Positions 8,159 to 17,420 of a stretch of DNA of 47,488 bases are shown piece after piece. The DNA is from Terriglobia bacterium. Lineage in GTDB: Bacteria > Acidobacteriota > Terriglobia > Bryobacterales > Bryobacteraceae. The DNA lies in NCBI GenBank assembly GCA_021324185.1, contig JAJPJN010000067.1, positions 1 through 47,488 of the forward strand, read 5' to 3'. Position 1 is the first letter of the stretch. The number at the start of each line of letters is the position of its first letter. The position numbers were made by a program, and so were the translations under genes. Below the pieces are notes generated by a model. The model did not search any database, was not told the origin of the DNA, and saw only the letters and a list, made by a program, of their open reading frames with translations.

Positions 8159-11100
8159 GGGACATCCCGGGGTCTCGCAACCGCTGCCGCTCTTTTCTTC
8201 CGTAGACCAGCAGATAGGCTGCCGGCACAATAAACACAGTCAGAATGACCGACGAGCTTAAGCCGCCGATAATCGCGCGCGCCATAGGCGCATATTGCTC
8301 TGATCCGGTCCCCATCTTGAGCGCCATAGGCAGCATGCCGATAATCGTCGCCAGCGATGTCATCAATATGGGCCGCAAACGGACGCGGCATGCGGTAATA
8401 ACTGCATCTTTAACCGGCAGATTCTGTTCCCGCAGTTTGTGAGCAAAATCGACAATCAAAATACTGTTCGATCCCGCTACACCGATCAGCATCAGTACGC
8501 CCATCAGTGACATTACGTTCAAAGTGGTACCGGTCAGAAACAGAATGAGGAAGACGCCGACAAAACCCATTGGTATCGCCAGCATGATCAGAAGAGGATC
8601 AACAAACGACCGGAACTGCGCGATCAGAATGATATAGAGCAGCAGTGCCGCCAGGCCGAAGCCCTGGGCGAAGCTCTTAAAAGACTCATTCATTCCTAAC
8701 ACCATGCCGCGTAGCGTGACGCGTAAATTTCCGGGAACGTTCATTTCAGCAACAAGTTTGTTGATCGCACTCGTAACATGCCCCAGGTCTTCTCCTTTAG
8801 GCGTCACGTAGACATCCGCCGTCCGTTGAATCTGATAATGATCGATCTCGGTGGGCGTTTCGGTATGAGTTAGCTTTACGACCGTATCTAAAGTAGTCGG
8901 CTGCTTCAGCGCGGGAGCCTTCAGCGGTATGTTTGTCAGGTCCAGAAAGTTATGAATCGCCGGCGTGCCGTGCTCGTAATACTGCACCGTCAAAAAGTAG
9001 TCGTTCCCGGTTTTGTAATCCACCCAGTAATTCGGGGCGATCATAACGTTCGAATTGAGCGCTGTGATCACGTTATCAACAACATCTTTTTCTGTTAAAC
9101 CCAGTTCACCGGCGTGCACCCGGTCGATATCCATGCGCAGTGCGGGATAGTTGATGTCTTGCGGAATGTAAACCTGGCCGACGCCTGCGATGTTGCGAAT
9201 TCGTCTGCCTAACTCCTGGGCCATGTCGTAGTCTTGGCGGCTGTTCCGGCCGGTAACCTGCACATCGATAGGTGCGGGCATGCCAGCATTCAACGTCGCA
9301 TCCACCATAGATCCGGTTTGCACAAACGTCCGCACCTCCGGAATCTGCCGCGCGATGGCGTCCTCCACTTCATCCATGTAATGGAATGTGCTGGTTTTGT
9401 GATCGCCCACCAACTCAGCTTGCACTGTGGCCGTGTAAGGACCGGCATTGCTCGTGTACAGAGCCGAAAAGTCCGGCACCACGCCGATATTAGAAACCAC
9501 CATCTTCAGGTCGGACCCCAGCGTTTGGCGAATCAGGTTTTCGATTTTCGATACATAGGCCTGGGTCAACTCAATGCGCGAACCAGTAGGCGCTTTTACG
9601 TTGATCGTGAATTGACCCGCATCGGTTCTCGGGAAAAAAGCCACTCCGAGTAGGGGATAAAGCGCCAGGCTGATAATGAACACGCCGCTTAGCGCAATAA
9701 CGGTTAGGGCCGGGCGCGTGAGACAACGCCTGACGCCGGATTCATAGATATTCAACAACCGGTTAAACCCGGCATTAAAGCCGCTCGTGAATCTGCTCCA
9801 CAAGGATTGCTTCTGGCGCGTGCGATCTGCGTAGTCGCCTGAAATTTCGCCCTCCACACTTTCGCCGTGCGCAGGGTGAGGCGCGCTGGTCAAAAATCGG
9901 GAGCAGAAGAGGGGAATTACCGTCATCGCGACAGCAAACGAGATCAATAAGGAAAGGCAAAACGAGAGCGCCAGCGCCGAAAACAGAAATTTGCTTACGC
10001 CGTATAGGAAAACCACCGGAAAAAACGCCACCACACCCACGAGCGTCGCAGCGAGAACGGCCAAAGTCACTTCTGAACCTCCGGCCTCCGCAGCCATCAC
10101 CGGTGGCTCTCCCAGTTCGAGGTGGCGATAAATGTTTTCAAGCGAGATCACCGAATTATCGATAACTCGCGAAAATGCCAGCGCCATTCCACCCAGAATG
10201 AGTGTGTTTACCGTCGCCCCGAGCAGATACAAGACAATAAATGTGGCCAGCGCGGATAGCGGAATGGAAAGTAACACCGCCGAGGTCGCACGCGGGCTGC
10301 CCAAAAACAGCAGAATCATCAGGCTTGTCAGCGCAAGCCCGATAAGCCCCTCGTGAAGTACCGTATTAATTGCTTCTTTAACGAATACCGACTGATCGAA
10401 TACAACACTCGCAACAAGCTGCTTGGGAATATCAAGCAGCTTTGTCAATAACTGCCGAACGCCATTGACAACAGAGATCGTGTTGGTATCGCCACCCTGC
10501 TTCATGATGGGAATGTAAGTGGATTTCTGTCCATCGATCCGCACAATGTTGTATTGAATGGCGCTCGCGTCTTCTGCATTGCCGATGTCCTTCACCGAAA
10601 CCCACGAGTTGCCGACAGTCTTGATCGGCACATCGTTCAGCTCGCGCATGTTTTCGACCAAGCTGTTCGAATACACGTAGTAATCGAGCGGGCCAAGCTT
10701 CACATCGCCTGCCGGCAGAATCAAGTTCGATTGGTTCACCGCGCCGACGACGTCCATTGGGCTGAGTTGACGCGACATCAGCTTGTATGGGTCCACATAG
10801 ACCATTACTTGCCGGTACTTGCCTCCAAACGGCGGAGGAATGGTCGCTCCGGGAACTACTGCGATCTGGTTTCGGATCGTAAATTGCGCGAGGTCGTGAA
10901 GCTGCGTCTCGCTCAGCCCGGCGCCTTTTACCGTCACGAGGCATACTGGCTGGCTGGAAGCATCAAATTTTAAAACTACCGGCGGAAGCGTCCCCGGCGG
11001 CAAGCGCTTCAGGTCCGCCAGCGCTAAATTGGATAACTCCGTGACATCGGTATCGGCGTTGGTTCCCGGCTGGAAAAACACCTTAATCAAGCTGACGCCC

Positions 11101-11351
11101 AGCAGCGAGCGCGATTCCATATGATCGATGCCCGCAGCCATGGTGAAGAATCTTTCGAGCGGGTTCGTGATGTCGTCCTCTATATCGGCGGGCGGCATAC
11201 CCGAGTAAAACGTCGCCACGACGACCGTAGGAATGTTGATGGACGGAAATAAATCGACGGGCATCCGAACCAGGCAGGCCGCTCCGATAAGCGAAAGAGC
11301 AAGGCAGACGGCAACGATGAAATACGGATTGCGAATTGAAAAAACTGACAT
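8151..11351 (-). CDS. RND efflux transporter permease (AcrB-like inner membrane pump)
   Basis: A 1066-residue resistance-nodulation-division pump with 12 membrane helices and two large periplasmic loops. It uses the proton gradient to export hydrophobic compounds or drugs through the adaptor and TolC partners encoded beside it. The N-terminus (FSIRNPYFIVAVCLALSLIG) and helix-4 region are typical. The AcrB Asp407-Asp408 pair is here Asp398-Asn399 (RVIDNSVISLEN). At the AcrB Lys940 position there is Ser (GVAGSNSILIVDF). Such variants are known in RND subfamilies found outside Proteobacteria, so this need not mean loss of function, but the proton relay must differ from AcrB. The adaptor gene ends 21 nt upstream. 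Confidence 0.93.
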   Translation of the reverse strand: MSVFSIRNPYFIVAVCLALSLIGAACLVRMPVDLFPSINIPTVVVATFYSGMPPADIEDDITNPLERFFTMAAGIDHMESRSLLGVSLIKVFFQPGTNADTDVTELSNLALADLKRLPPGTLPPVVLKFDASSQPVCLVTVKGAGLSETQLHDLAQFTIRNQIAVVPGATIPPPFGGKYRQVMVYVDPYKLMSRQLSPMDVVGAVNQSNLILPAGDVKLGPLDYYVYSNSLVENMRELNDVPIKTVGNSWVSVKDIGNAEDASAIQYNIVRIDGQKSTYIPIMKQGGDTNTISVVNGVRQLLTKLLDIPKQLVASVVFDQSVFVKEAINTVLHEGLIGLALTSLMILLFLGSPRATSAVLLSIPLSALATFIVLYLLGATVNTLILGGMALAFSRVIDNSVISLENIYRHLELGEPPVMAAEAGGSEVTLAVLAATLVGVVAFFPVVFLYGVSKFLFSALALSFCLSLLISFAVAMTVIPLFCSRFLTSAPHPAHGESVEGEISGDYADRTRQKQSLWSRFTSGFNAGFNRLLNIYESGVRRCLTRPALTVIALSGVFIISLALYPLLGVAFFPRTDAGQFTINVKAPTGSRIELTQAYVSKIENLIRQTLGSDLKMVVSNIGVVPDFSALYTSNAGPYTATVQAELVGDHKTSTFHYMDEVEDAIARQIPEVRTFVQTGSMVDATLNAGMPAPIDVQVTGRNSRQDYDMAQELGRRIRNIAGVGQVYIPQDINYPALRMDIDRVHAGELGLTEKDVVDNVITALNSNVMIAPNYWVDYKTGNDYFLTVQYYEHGTPAIHNFLDLTNIPLKAPALKQPTTLDTVVKLTHTETPTEIDHYQIQRTADVYVTPKGEDLGHVTSAINKLVAEMNVPGNLRVTLRGMVLGMNESFKSFAQGFGLAALLLYIILIAQFRSFVDPLLIMLAIPMGFVGVFLILFLTGTTLNVMSLMGVLMLIGVAGSNSILIVDFAHKLREQNLPVKDAVITACRVRLRPILMTSLATIIGMLPMALKMGTGSEQYAPMARAIIGGLSSSVILTVFIVPAAYLLVYGRKERQRLRDPGMSHA

Positions 11352-11372
11352 AGCTACGTTGCGCTAAACTAC

Positions 11373-12635
11373 TTAGCTTTGATAACTGGCGGCTTCCGCT
11401 ACTTTGACGTGCACCGCTTCACCCGGCCGTAGCGAGCTTCTGTCGCTGATGACAACTTCTTCGCCCGCTTGTAAACCGGAAAGTATCTCTGCGTTGGTAT
11501 CGGTCTGCATGCCCAAGGCAACCTCGCGAGTTTGAATTCTGTTGTTCTGATCCACAACCAACACCGATGTGTGGTCGCCCTCCCGGTTAATCGCCTGCAC
11601 CGGAATCACCAGCGCGTCCGCTTTTCGATCCAGCGCCAGCGTGGCCTCCGCGTACATGCCCGGAATCAAAACGCCTTCGGGGTTCGGCACGTCCACCTCC
11701 GTGTGCATGGTGCGTGTTGCATCCGTAACATCGACGGAAAACCTCGTCACCTTGCCGGGAAAACTGCGATCCAAAGACGGCACGCGCACGTTCACCGGAT
11801 CGCCCGTCCTGATATATCTGACATACGATTCCGGTACCGGTATCACAAGCCGGAATAAGTCTTCCTGCGAAAGCTTCACTAACGGAAGAGCCTGGGTGGA
11901 GCTTGTCCCCGCCTGCATCAAAGTGCCCAGATTGGCATAGCGTTGCGTCACAACGCCGGCAAATGGCGCCGTGATCTTCGAATAATCGAAAAGCGCCTGA
12001 TCGTGCGCCAGTTTCGATTGCGCCATCGCCATCTGGCTTTGCGCCGCCTGCAAACTGGCCTTCGAGGCTTCTATTTGCGCTTCCGCTGCCAGATCTTTTC
12101 CCTGCGCCTCGTCTACTTCCTGCTGCGCCACCAAACCCGGCTTGCTTTTCGCTACATTATTCAAACGCTCGAATTGCAGATGCAGCACATTGTGCTGCGC
12201 CTCGATTCGCGCCAGTTGGTGTTCGGCATCGGTCACCTGATCCGCCGCGCTTTTGATCGCGGCCTCATCCTCCTGTAACTGTGCCTGTAACTCAGGAATT
12301 TCGAGAACGGCCATCAACTGGCCCTTTTTTACGTGCGTGCCGTAATCGACGTATAGCTTCGAAACGTACCCGGATTCTTTCGCATACACATCAATTTCCT
12401 GAAAAGGCACCAGCTCGGAGGAGATATTCAGATACCGTGCCATCGGCTGGCGGGTAACTCTGGCAACGGCCACGAGCGGGGTGGAATTAGCGCTCGCGTT
12501 CGAAGTCCCGGCCTTTGCAACATCGCTATTGCCGCAGGAACAGAGCATCGCTGCCGCCATCACCGCCATGGCTGCCGGAAGGCCAACCGCTGTTTTCGAA
12601 AACATACCGCCGTTGCGAATGTGCTGGCGAATCAT
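11373..12635 (-). CDS. RND efflux periplasmic adaptor (membrane fusion protein, HlyD/AcrA type)
   Basis: A 420-residue adaptor linking the RND pump to the outer-membrane channel. The N-terminus has a hydrophobic segment ending in LCSCGN, which looks like a lipobox with Cys as the lipidated residue, so it is probably anchored in the inner membrane. It then has the biotinyl-lipoyl half (YAKESGYVSKLYVDYGTHVKKG), an alpha-hairpin rich in Gln/Ala/Glu (residues ~115-200), the second lipoyl half (ITAPFAGVVTQRYANLG) and beta-barrel domains. ATG 12635 overlaps the stop of the RraA-like gene by 4 nt (ATGA). An internal Met at residue 11 is an alternative start. Confidence 0.92.
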   Translation of the reverse strand: MIRQHIRNGGMFSKTAVGLPAAMAVMAAAMLCSCGNSDVAKAGTSNASANSTPLVAVARVTRQPMARYLNISSELVPFQEIDVYAKESGYVSKLYVDYGTHVKKGQLMAVLEIPELQAQLQEDEAAIKSAADQVTDAEHQLARIEAQHNVLHLQFERLNNVAKSKPGLVAQQEVDEAQGKDLAAEAQIEASKASLQAAQSQMAMAQSKLAHDQALFDYSKITAPFAGVVTQRYANLGTLMQAGTSSTQALPLVKLSQEDLFRLVIPVPESYVRYIRTGDPVNVRVPSLDRSFPGKVTRFSVDVTDATRTMHTEVDVPNPEGVLIPGMYAEATLALDRKADALVIPVQAINREGDHTSVLVVDQNNRIQTREVALGMQTDTNAEILSGLQAGEEVVISDRSSLRPGEAVHVKVAEAASYQS

Positions 12636-13396
12636 TTCACGTTCTGATGATGTCCCAGCTTCCCTGACGCCTCGCCCAATTTCTGCGCCAGTTCTTCAAA
12701 AGAAAATTTTCCTGACCGGCAAAAATCGATCAGTTCCGACTCCTCATGCAACAGCGTCTTTGCAACCTCGGGAATCTCTCCCGCAATCTGTGCCGGAACA
12801 GAGACTACACCGTTCTGGTCGCAATGCAGCAAGTCGCCCGGCTCGATGCGTAAGCCGTCGATTTCAACCGTACCGCCAAAATCGATCACGTGCGCATAAG
12901 CGTGCGAAACCGTGATGTTGCCCGCAAATACCTGGAGCCCCGCATCCGCCAGTCCCTCCAGGTGACGCGCCGCGCCATTCGTGATGTACGCTGTGCAGCC
13001 CAGCGAACGCGCAATTTGCGCATGAACGCGTCCTACTAACGCGCCCACACCCGGCAGGGGATCCACATCCTGAGCCACGATAAATCGTGGCGCCGGAAGT
13101 GTCAGCACATACGACCACCAATCCGGCCGGTCGTAATAACAGCGTCCCGCAATCGGCGTCGCGGAAGTACGAATGCGGGCCGTAACCGCGAATCCCGCTT
13201 TTGGAGAAAGCTGCGGAAACATGCAGCGCACGGACCCGTGCATGAACCCTTCGTTCCTGGTACGGACGTTAAATTGTTCGATTGCGTTCGAAATTGTGCA
13301 GGAATCGAACTGCTCCAGATCCTGTAAAGTCTCGGCTCTTATTGATGTGTTGTGTGAATGCGTCAATGCGTCGGCTCGCAGGCTTTCACTCCCCAA
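12632..13396 (-). CDS. RraA / HMG-aldolase family protein (dimethylmenaquinone methyltransferase-like)
   Basis: A 254-residue member of the RraA-like fold. Family motifs are GALVGRVHAQIARSLGC, TNGAARHLEGL, SHAYAHVIDFG and EPGDLLHCDQNGVVSVP. Characterised relatives are class II 4-hydroxy-4-methyl-2-oxoglutarate aldolases and the RNase E inhibitor RraA. The family usually has Arg-Asp in the metal/substrate loop; here Arg144 is followed by His145, so aldolase activity is doubtful. The start is uncertain: TTG 13396 is used here, TTG 13366 is equally possible, and neither has a clear Shine-Dalgarno. It is the first gene of the minus-strand efflux operon and overlaps the adaptor gene by 4 nt. Confidence 0.8.
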   Translation of the reverse strand: MGSESLRADALTHSHNTSIRAETLQDLEQFDSCTISNAIEQFNVRTRNEGFMHGSVRCMFPQLSPKAGFAVTARIRTSATPIAGRCYYDRPDWWSYVLTLPAPRFIVAQDVDPLPGVGALVGRVHAQIARSLGCTAYITNGAARHLEGLADAGLQVFAGNITVSHAYAHVIDFGGTVEIDGLRIEPGDLLHCDQNGVVSVPAQIAGEIPEVAKTLLHEESELIDFCRSGKFSFEELAQKLGEASGKLGHHQNVK

Positions 13397-13648
13397 TCTA
13401 AAAGCTGGCCTTGGCAGACGCCATACCGTTGTCGCCTAATTTTTTCGCAGAAATGGCAGTAGACGCGGCGATAGGCCCAGACCCTCGCGTGCCCGCCTGG
13501 ATGCGGGAACCCGAATACCTTCACATGCCTGCGCAGCTACCGCTTAATTTCTCAAAAAAATACCGCAGCGACACAATATGCGCGCAGGCAAAACGCCGCT
13601 ACTATTCCTGTATTGCAGCCGGGCATCGCACGTACGCCTGGCGCTGTT

Positions 13649-14074
13649 ATGCCTCCGCTTCGAATCCTGATCTGCCATCGCCATCCCATCGTCCGAAGCG
13701 GTTTGCGCGTGTTACTTGAACCCGAGCCCGGCATCCGCATCGTCGCTGAAGCAGCCAACGGCGCCGAAGCCCTGGCATTGACGGATTACTGGCGCCCGGA
13801 TATCGTCATCCTCGATCTGAACCTCACCCAAATGACAGGGATCTCCGCCGCGCGCGAGATTATTCGCAAGGGGCACAAGGCCCGCATCGTCTTTGTAACC
13901 GGTTACTCGGATGAAGAATACATTGCGGAAGCTTTCAAAGCCGGTGCGCACGCTTTCGTGCTGGCTGCATCCGCGCAAACGGATCTGATTCACGCCGTGA
14001 GGGCTGTTGCGCAGGAGCGCCGTTTTCTCAGCCCCGGCCTTACGTCGAAACTTCAGGATGCAGAGTCCGCGTGA
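13649..14074 (+). CDS. Receiver-only response regulator with degenerate active site
   Basis: A 141-residue protein made only of a NarL-type receiver domain with no DNA-binding or enzymatic output. The phospho-acceptor Asp56 (IVILDLNL) and Thr84 (FVTGYS) are present. The acidic pair that normally binds Mg2+ (ADDHP in relatives) is replaced by His10-Arg11 (CHRHP), and the conserved Lys after strand 5 is Ala106 (GAHAFVLAAS). Conventional phosphorylation is therefore unlikely, and it may act as a constitutive or differently gated partner. ATG 13649 gives the standard receiver start (MPPLRILIC); an upstream in-frame TTG adds 12 residues. No histidine kinase gene is adjacent. Confidence 0.8.
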   Translation: MPPLRILICHRHPIVRSGLRVLLEPEPGIRIVAEAANGAEALALTDYWRPDIVILDLNLTQMTGISAAREIIRKGHKARIVFVTGYSDEEYIAEAFKAGAHAFVLAASAQTDLIHAVRAVAQERRFLSPGLTSKLQDAESA

Positions 14075-14244
14075 CCTAATCACACCGCACTAGCCGCGCG
14101 GCCGCATGCGGGAAATCTCACCTGGTAAATCCTGCCCGTCATTGGTACCAGAACTGATTCCCAATCGCCCGCAAAATCAACAGCTTTTGAACATTGAATC
14201 CATTTGGCGCGCTTGTTGCATAGAGTCGCTGCGGAGGAGTCGTA

Positions 14245-14553
14245 ATGAGAAACATGGTTTTGGCCGGGCTTCTGACAATGGCATCCTTTGCCACTGCGAT
14301 GCCCGCGCCACAGACTCAAACGTATTACCACCGCTCTCACTATTACGAACGAAAACAAACCAAGAAAAAAGCGGTTGAGCGAATCGGCGGCGGAGCAGCA
14401 GCAGGCGCCGTGGTTGGAGCCCTCGTCGGGCACGGCAAAGGCGCAGCCATAGGAGCGGGAGTTGGAGCGGGCGCCGGCGCCTTGTACAACCACCACAAGA
14501 AGGAAGAAGCCAAGAAAAAAGACGAACGGCTATCTTACCGCCGCAGTTATTAA
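14245..14553 (+). CDS. Small exported glycine-zipper protein
   Basis: A 102-residue protein with an N-terminal signal peptide (MRNMVLAGLLTMASFATA). A Tyr/His/Lys-rich segment follows, then a glycine-zipper stretch from about residue 48 to 80 (GGGAAAGAVVGALVG, AAIGAGVGAGAGALYN). The tail is very basic. Glycine zippers pack membrane helices and occur in outer-membrane and stress lipoproteins such as YMGG- and SlyB-like proteins; here no lipobox Cys is present. GGAGGAG lies 5-11 nt upstream of the ATG, a strong ribosome binding site. Its stop codon overlaps that of the convergent folK gene (14550-14553). The precise role is unknown. Confidence 0.85.
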   Translation: MRNMVLAGLLTMASFATAMPAPQTQTYYHRSHYYERKQTKKKAVERIGGGAAAGAVVGALVGHGKGAAIGAGVGAGAGALYNHHKKEEAKKKDERLSYRRSY

Positions 14554-15047
14554 CTCGACCGTTTGTGCAGCTTCTGTCCACTAGCTGCCGCCAAATAATT
14601 CCTGAGCGGCTTGTTTGTCAGCGGAAATTTCAGGTCCGGTGCAATCTCTAACAAAGGTTCCAGCACAAACCGCCGTTCCAGCATGCGGGGGTGCGGAATG
14701 GTGAGTTGCGCCATCTCCAAAATCGCATTGCCGAATAGGAGAATATCCAGATCAATCGAACGCGGCCCTCGCCGCACTGCGCTCCCGCCCCGCACGCGTC
14801 CCAGATCCCGTTCGATGCGCTGCAACACCGTCAAAAGTTGCAGCGGGAAATAGCGTGTCTCGCAAGCCACCACCATGTTCAAAAACCAGGGCTGATTGGC
14901 CACGTCCTGCGGCTCCGTCTCATACACCGACGAGCGCGCAATCACCTGGATCTGATGTTGCGCCAGCAACTCCAGCGCATCGTTCAGGAATTTTTCCCGA
15001 TCGCCCAGATTCGAGCCCAACGATAAATAGACAACTTTGGCCGGCAA
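14550..15047 (-). CDS. folK: 2-amino-4-hydroxy-6-hydroxymethyldihydropteridine diphosphokinase
   Basis: A 165-residue HPPK that transfers pyrophosphate from ATP to 6-hydroxymethyl-7,8-dihydropterin in folate synthesis. Visible family features are the start VVYLSLGSNLGDRE, SSVYETEP, QPWFLNMV and the nucleotide/metal motif RRGPRSIDLDILLFG, then IPHPRMLERRFVLEPL. Length is normal for the family. It follows ruvB closely on the minus strand (12-nt gap), so ruvA-ruvB-folK may be one transcript. No folP or folB is adjacent. Confidence 0.95.
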   Translation of the reverse strand: MPAKVVYLSLGSNLGDREKFLNDALELLAQHQIQVIARSSVYETEPQDVANQPWFLNMVVACETRYFPLQLLTVLQRIERDLGRVRGGSAVRRGPRSIDLDILLFGNAILEMAQLTIPHPRMLERRFVLEPLLEIAPDLKFPLTNKPLRNYLAAASGQKLHKRSS

Positions 15048-15059
15048 GGAGTCTTTACG

Positions 15060-16091
15060 TTAAAACAGCGGGTCCTGCATCCCCGCGAAGCGATGCTTCC
15101 GGGGGACCTTGAAATACTCGAAAGCTCGCTCGGTCGCTACGCGGCCGCGAGGGGTGCGATCCAAAAATCCCAGTTGCATCAGATACGGCTCGTACACTTC
15201 TTCGATCGTGTCCGCCTGTTCATCAATCGATGCAGCGATCGTACTGAGGCCCACTGGACCGCCTCCGTACTTTTCAGCCACCGTCAGCATAATCTTCTGA
15301 TCGATTTCGTCGAGCCCGTATTGATCCACCTTCAACAAATCCAGCGCAGCGCGCGCCACTGCGAAATCCACGTGCCCGTTCGCCCGCACCTGCGCATAGT
15401 CGCGCACGCGCCGCAGCAGCCGGTTCGCAATACGCGGCGTGCCCCGCCCACGCCGTGCGATCTCGTGTGCGGCATCGCCGGTAATCTCGACGCCCAACAA
15501 GCGTGCCGAGCGCTCGACGATCTTCGCCAGCGTCTCTTCGTCGTATGGATCGAGTCGAAGAACAATGCCGAAGCGCCCGCGCAACGGTGCGCTCAGCAGT
15601 CCTTGCCGCGTTGTCGCGCCCACTGCGGTAAATCGCGGCAGTGAAATGGAGTGCGTGCGCGCGCCCGGCCCGGTCCCGATCAAAATGTCCAGCCGGAAGT
15701 CCTCGAGCGCTGCATAAAGAATCTCTTCGATATCCGGCAGCAGCCGGTGAATTTCATCGATAAAGAAAACCTGCCGCGCGCGTACATTGCTTAGAATGCC
15801 CGTCAAATCGAGCTTTTTCTGCAATACCGGCCCGGCCGTCTGGTCCATCGCTACACCCAGTTCGTGAGCGATAATGCCTGCCAGCGTCGTTTTGCCAAGG
15901 CCCGGCGGCCCGCAGAGCAGAACATGATCCATCGCCTCGCCTCGCCGCTTGGCCGCTTCAATAGCGATCGATAACTGTTCCACAACGTGCGGCTGTCCCG
16001 CGAAATCCGCAAGCGTCAGCGGGCGCAGCGCCGCTTCAAACTGGCGCTCGTCTTCTTGCGGAGCGGGAGAAACCATGCCCGGTGGGCGCAT
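15060..16091 (-). CDS. ruvB: Holliday junction branch migration helicase subunit RuvB
   Basis: A 343-residue AAA+ motor that, with RuvA, drives branch migration of Holliday junctions. It has Walker [10 protein letters not shown], Walker [10 protein letters not shown], the sensor region [19 protein letters not shown], an arginine-finger region [14 protein letters not shown] and a C-terminal winged-helix domain ([23 protein letters not shown]). I chose ATG 16091 ([11 protein letters not shown]), which gives the usual RuvB length. The frame is open 19 codons further upstream, but that would run into ruvA. The ruvA stop is 10 nt upstream. Confidence 0.96.
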   Translation of the reverse strand: MRPPGMVSPAPQEDERQFEAALRPLTLADFAGQPHVVEQLSIAIEAAKRRGEAMDHVLLCGPPGLGKTTLAGIIAHELGVAMDQTAGPVLQKKLDLTGILSNVRARQVFFIDEIHRLLPDIEEILYAALEDFRLDILIGTGPGARTHSISLPRFTAVGATTRQGLLSAPLRGRFGIVLRLDPYDEETLAKIVERSARLLGVEITGDAAHEIARRGRGTPRIANRLLRRVRDYAQVRANGHVDFAVARAALDLLKVDQYGLDEIDQKIMLTVAEKYGGGPVGLSTIAASIDEQADTIEEVYEPYLMQLGFLDRTPRGRVATERAFEYFKVPRKHRFAGMQDPLF

Positions 16092-16101
16092 CAGATTCAA
16101 C

Positions 16102-16701
16102 TTAACGCACAAGCGCCAGGGCAGCGCGGAAGAACGGCTCAAATTCATCCGGCGCGCCGCGTTCTTTCACTTTTCGAACTGCCTCTTCCGCCGCCCCGCG
16201 CGAACATCCCAGATTCTGTAAAGCCGAAAGTACGTCGCGCTCGAGAGCCGTCCAGGCAGGGCCAGGTTCCGCGGCCGCCTGCACTGCTCCCGCTTCCACC
16301 CCCACCAACTTATCTTTCAGCTCCAGCACGATGCGCTCGGCCGTCTTCTTCCCAACCCCGGGAATGCGCACTAGCCGCTGCACGTCGCCCCCGCGAATTG
16401 CCGCTACCAGTTCAGGAGTCGGCAGGCCCGAAAGAACCGTCACCGCAAGCTTAGGCCCGATCCCGCTCACCGCGATCAGCCGCTCGAAAACAAGCTTTTC
16501 TTCCACCGTCGCAAAGCCAAACAGCAGCAGCGCATCCTCCCGCACATGGGTATAAATACGCAGCGCCACCGCGCTGCCTTCTCTGGGAATGGACGTGTAA
16601 GTCGAAATCGGAATTTGCACGTCGTAGCCGACGCCGCCCGCTTCTACAATCACCTGATTAGGATGCTTTTCGAGAACAATACCGCGAAGGTGCGCAATCA
16701 T
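16102..16701 (-). CDS. ruvA: Holliday junction branch migration complex subunit RuvA
   Basis: A 199-residue RuvA, the DNA-junction-binding partner of RuvB. The N-terminal OB-fold ([29 protein letters not shown]) is followed by two helix-hairpin-helix motifs ([18 protein letters not shown] and [20 protein letters not shown]). A C-terminal three-helix domain binds RuvB ([20 protein letters not shown]). Length and domain order are standard. No ruvC is in the window. Confidence 0.96.
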   Translation of the reverse strand: MIAHLRGIVLEKHPNQVIVEAGGVGYDVQIPISTYTSIPREGSAVALRIYTHVREDALLLFGFATVEEKLVFERLIAVSGIGPKLAVTVLSGLPTPELVAAIRGGDVQRLVRIPGVGKKTAERIVLELKDKLVGVEAGAVQAAAEPGPAWTALERDVLSALQNLGCSRGAAEEAVRKVKERGAPDEFEPFFRAALALVR

Positions 16702-16743
16702 GAGCCAGGATCAACCATTATCCGCAATAAGCTCTGAAATGCG

Positions 16744-16774
16744 TTACCATCCCTGATTTTTCCGTATCTAATCT
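16744..16774 (+). promoter_or_regulatory. Possible promoter abutting the PaoA-like start codon
   Basis: TTACCA (16744-16749) and TATCTAATCT (16765-16774) resemble -35 and -10 elements, though the spacer (about 19 nt to TAATCT) is long. The -10-like box ends only 4 nt before ATG 16779, and no Shine-Dalgarno is present. Transcription starting at or next to the ATG would give a leaderless mRNA. Confidence 0.25.
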
Positions 16775-16778
16775 TCAA

Positions 16779-17420
16779 ATGAATACAAGCAATGACGCCC
16801 GCGGTTTTCGCCCTAACCGGCGCGAATTTGTGGAGACGGCTGTTGCGGGCGCCGTTGCGGGCGCGCTTCCCTCCGATGCGCAATCACCCGCTGCGCCGGC
16901 CAGCACCGAATGCACCTTACGCGTCAACGGCGAAACGCACCGCCTGGACCTGGACCCTCGCGTTTCCCTCCTCGACCTTCTGCGCGAGCACTTGCAACTC
17001 ACCGGTACCAAAAAGGGCTGCGATCACGGCCAGTGCGGCGCCTGCACCGTGCTGGTAAATGGCCGCCGCATCAATTCCTGCCTCACCTTCGCCGTGATGC
17101 ATGATGGCGACGAAATCACCACAATTGAAGGCCTGGCGCGCGGCGCCGAATTGCATCCCTTGCAGGCAGCTTTCATTGAGCACGACGGCCTGCAATGCGG
17201 CTATTGCACGCCCGGCCAGATCTGCTCCGCCGTGGCGCTTTTGAGCGAGCTGAAAGCAGGCGCTCCGAGCTTCGTCACACCGAATATCGCGGACCTAAAA
17301 CCGCTAGAGCTTACCGAGGACGAAATCCGCGAGCGCATGAGCGGCAATATCTGCCGTTGCGGCGCATACGTGGGGATCGTGGCCGCTATACGGTCCGTTG
17401 CGGAGGGTCAAAAAGCATGA
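16779..17420 (+). CDS. Tat-exported [2Fe-2S] subunit of a molybdenum hydroxylase (PaoA/YagT-like)
   Basis: A 213-residue small subunit of the xanthine oxidase family. An N-terminal twin-arginine signal ([18 protein letters not shown], Arg14-Arg15) predicts export of the folded complex, as for E. coli PaoA. A plant-type [2Fe-2S] ferredoxin domain follows ([15 protein letters not shown] and a later Cys). The C-terminal [2Fe-2S] domain has [10 protein letters not shown] and NICRCGAY. It passes electrons from the molybdenum site to FAD. The stop overlaps the start of the FAD subunit (ATGA). No ribosome binding site is visible. Confidence 0.92.
   Translation: MNTSNDARGFRPNRREFVETAVAGAVAGALPSDAQSPAAPASTECTLRVNGETHRLDLDPRVSLLDLLREHLQLTGTKKGCDHGQCGACTVLVNGRRINSCLTFAVMHDGDEITTIEGLARGAELHPLQAAFIEHDGLQCGYCTPGQICSAVALLSELKAGAPSFVTPNIADLKPLELTEDEIRERMSGNICRCGAYVGIVAAIRSVAEGQKA

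Noticed and set aside
13397-13648. Possible small gene between the RraA-like gene and the receiver gene (an open frame at 13411-13719)
   Set aside because: It overlaps the receiver gene out of frame, has no family resemblance and no ribosome binding site; I see only spacer here.
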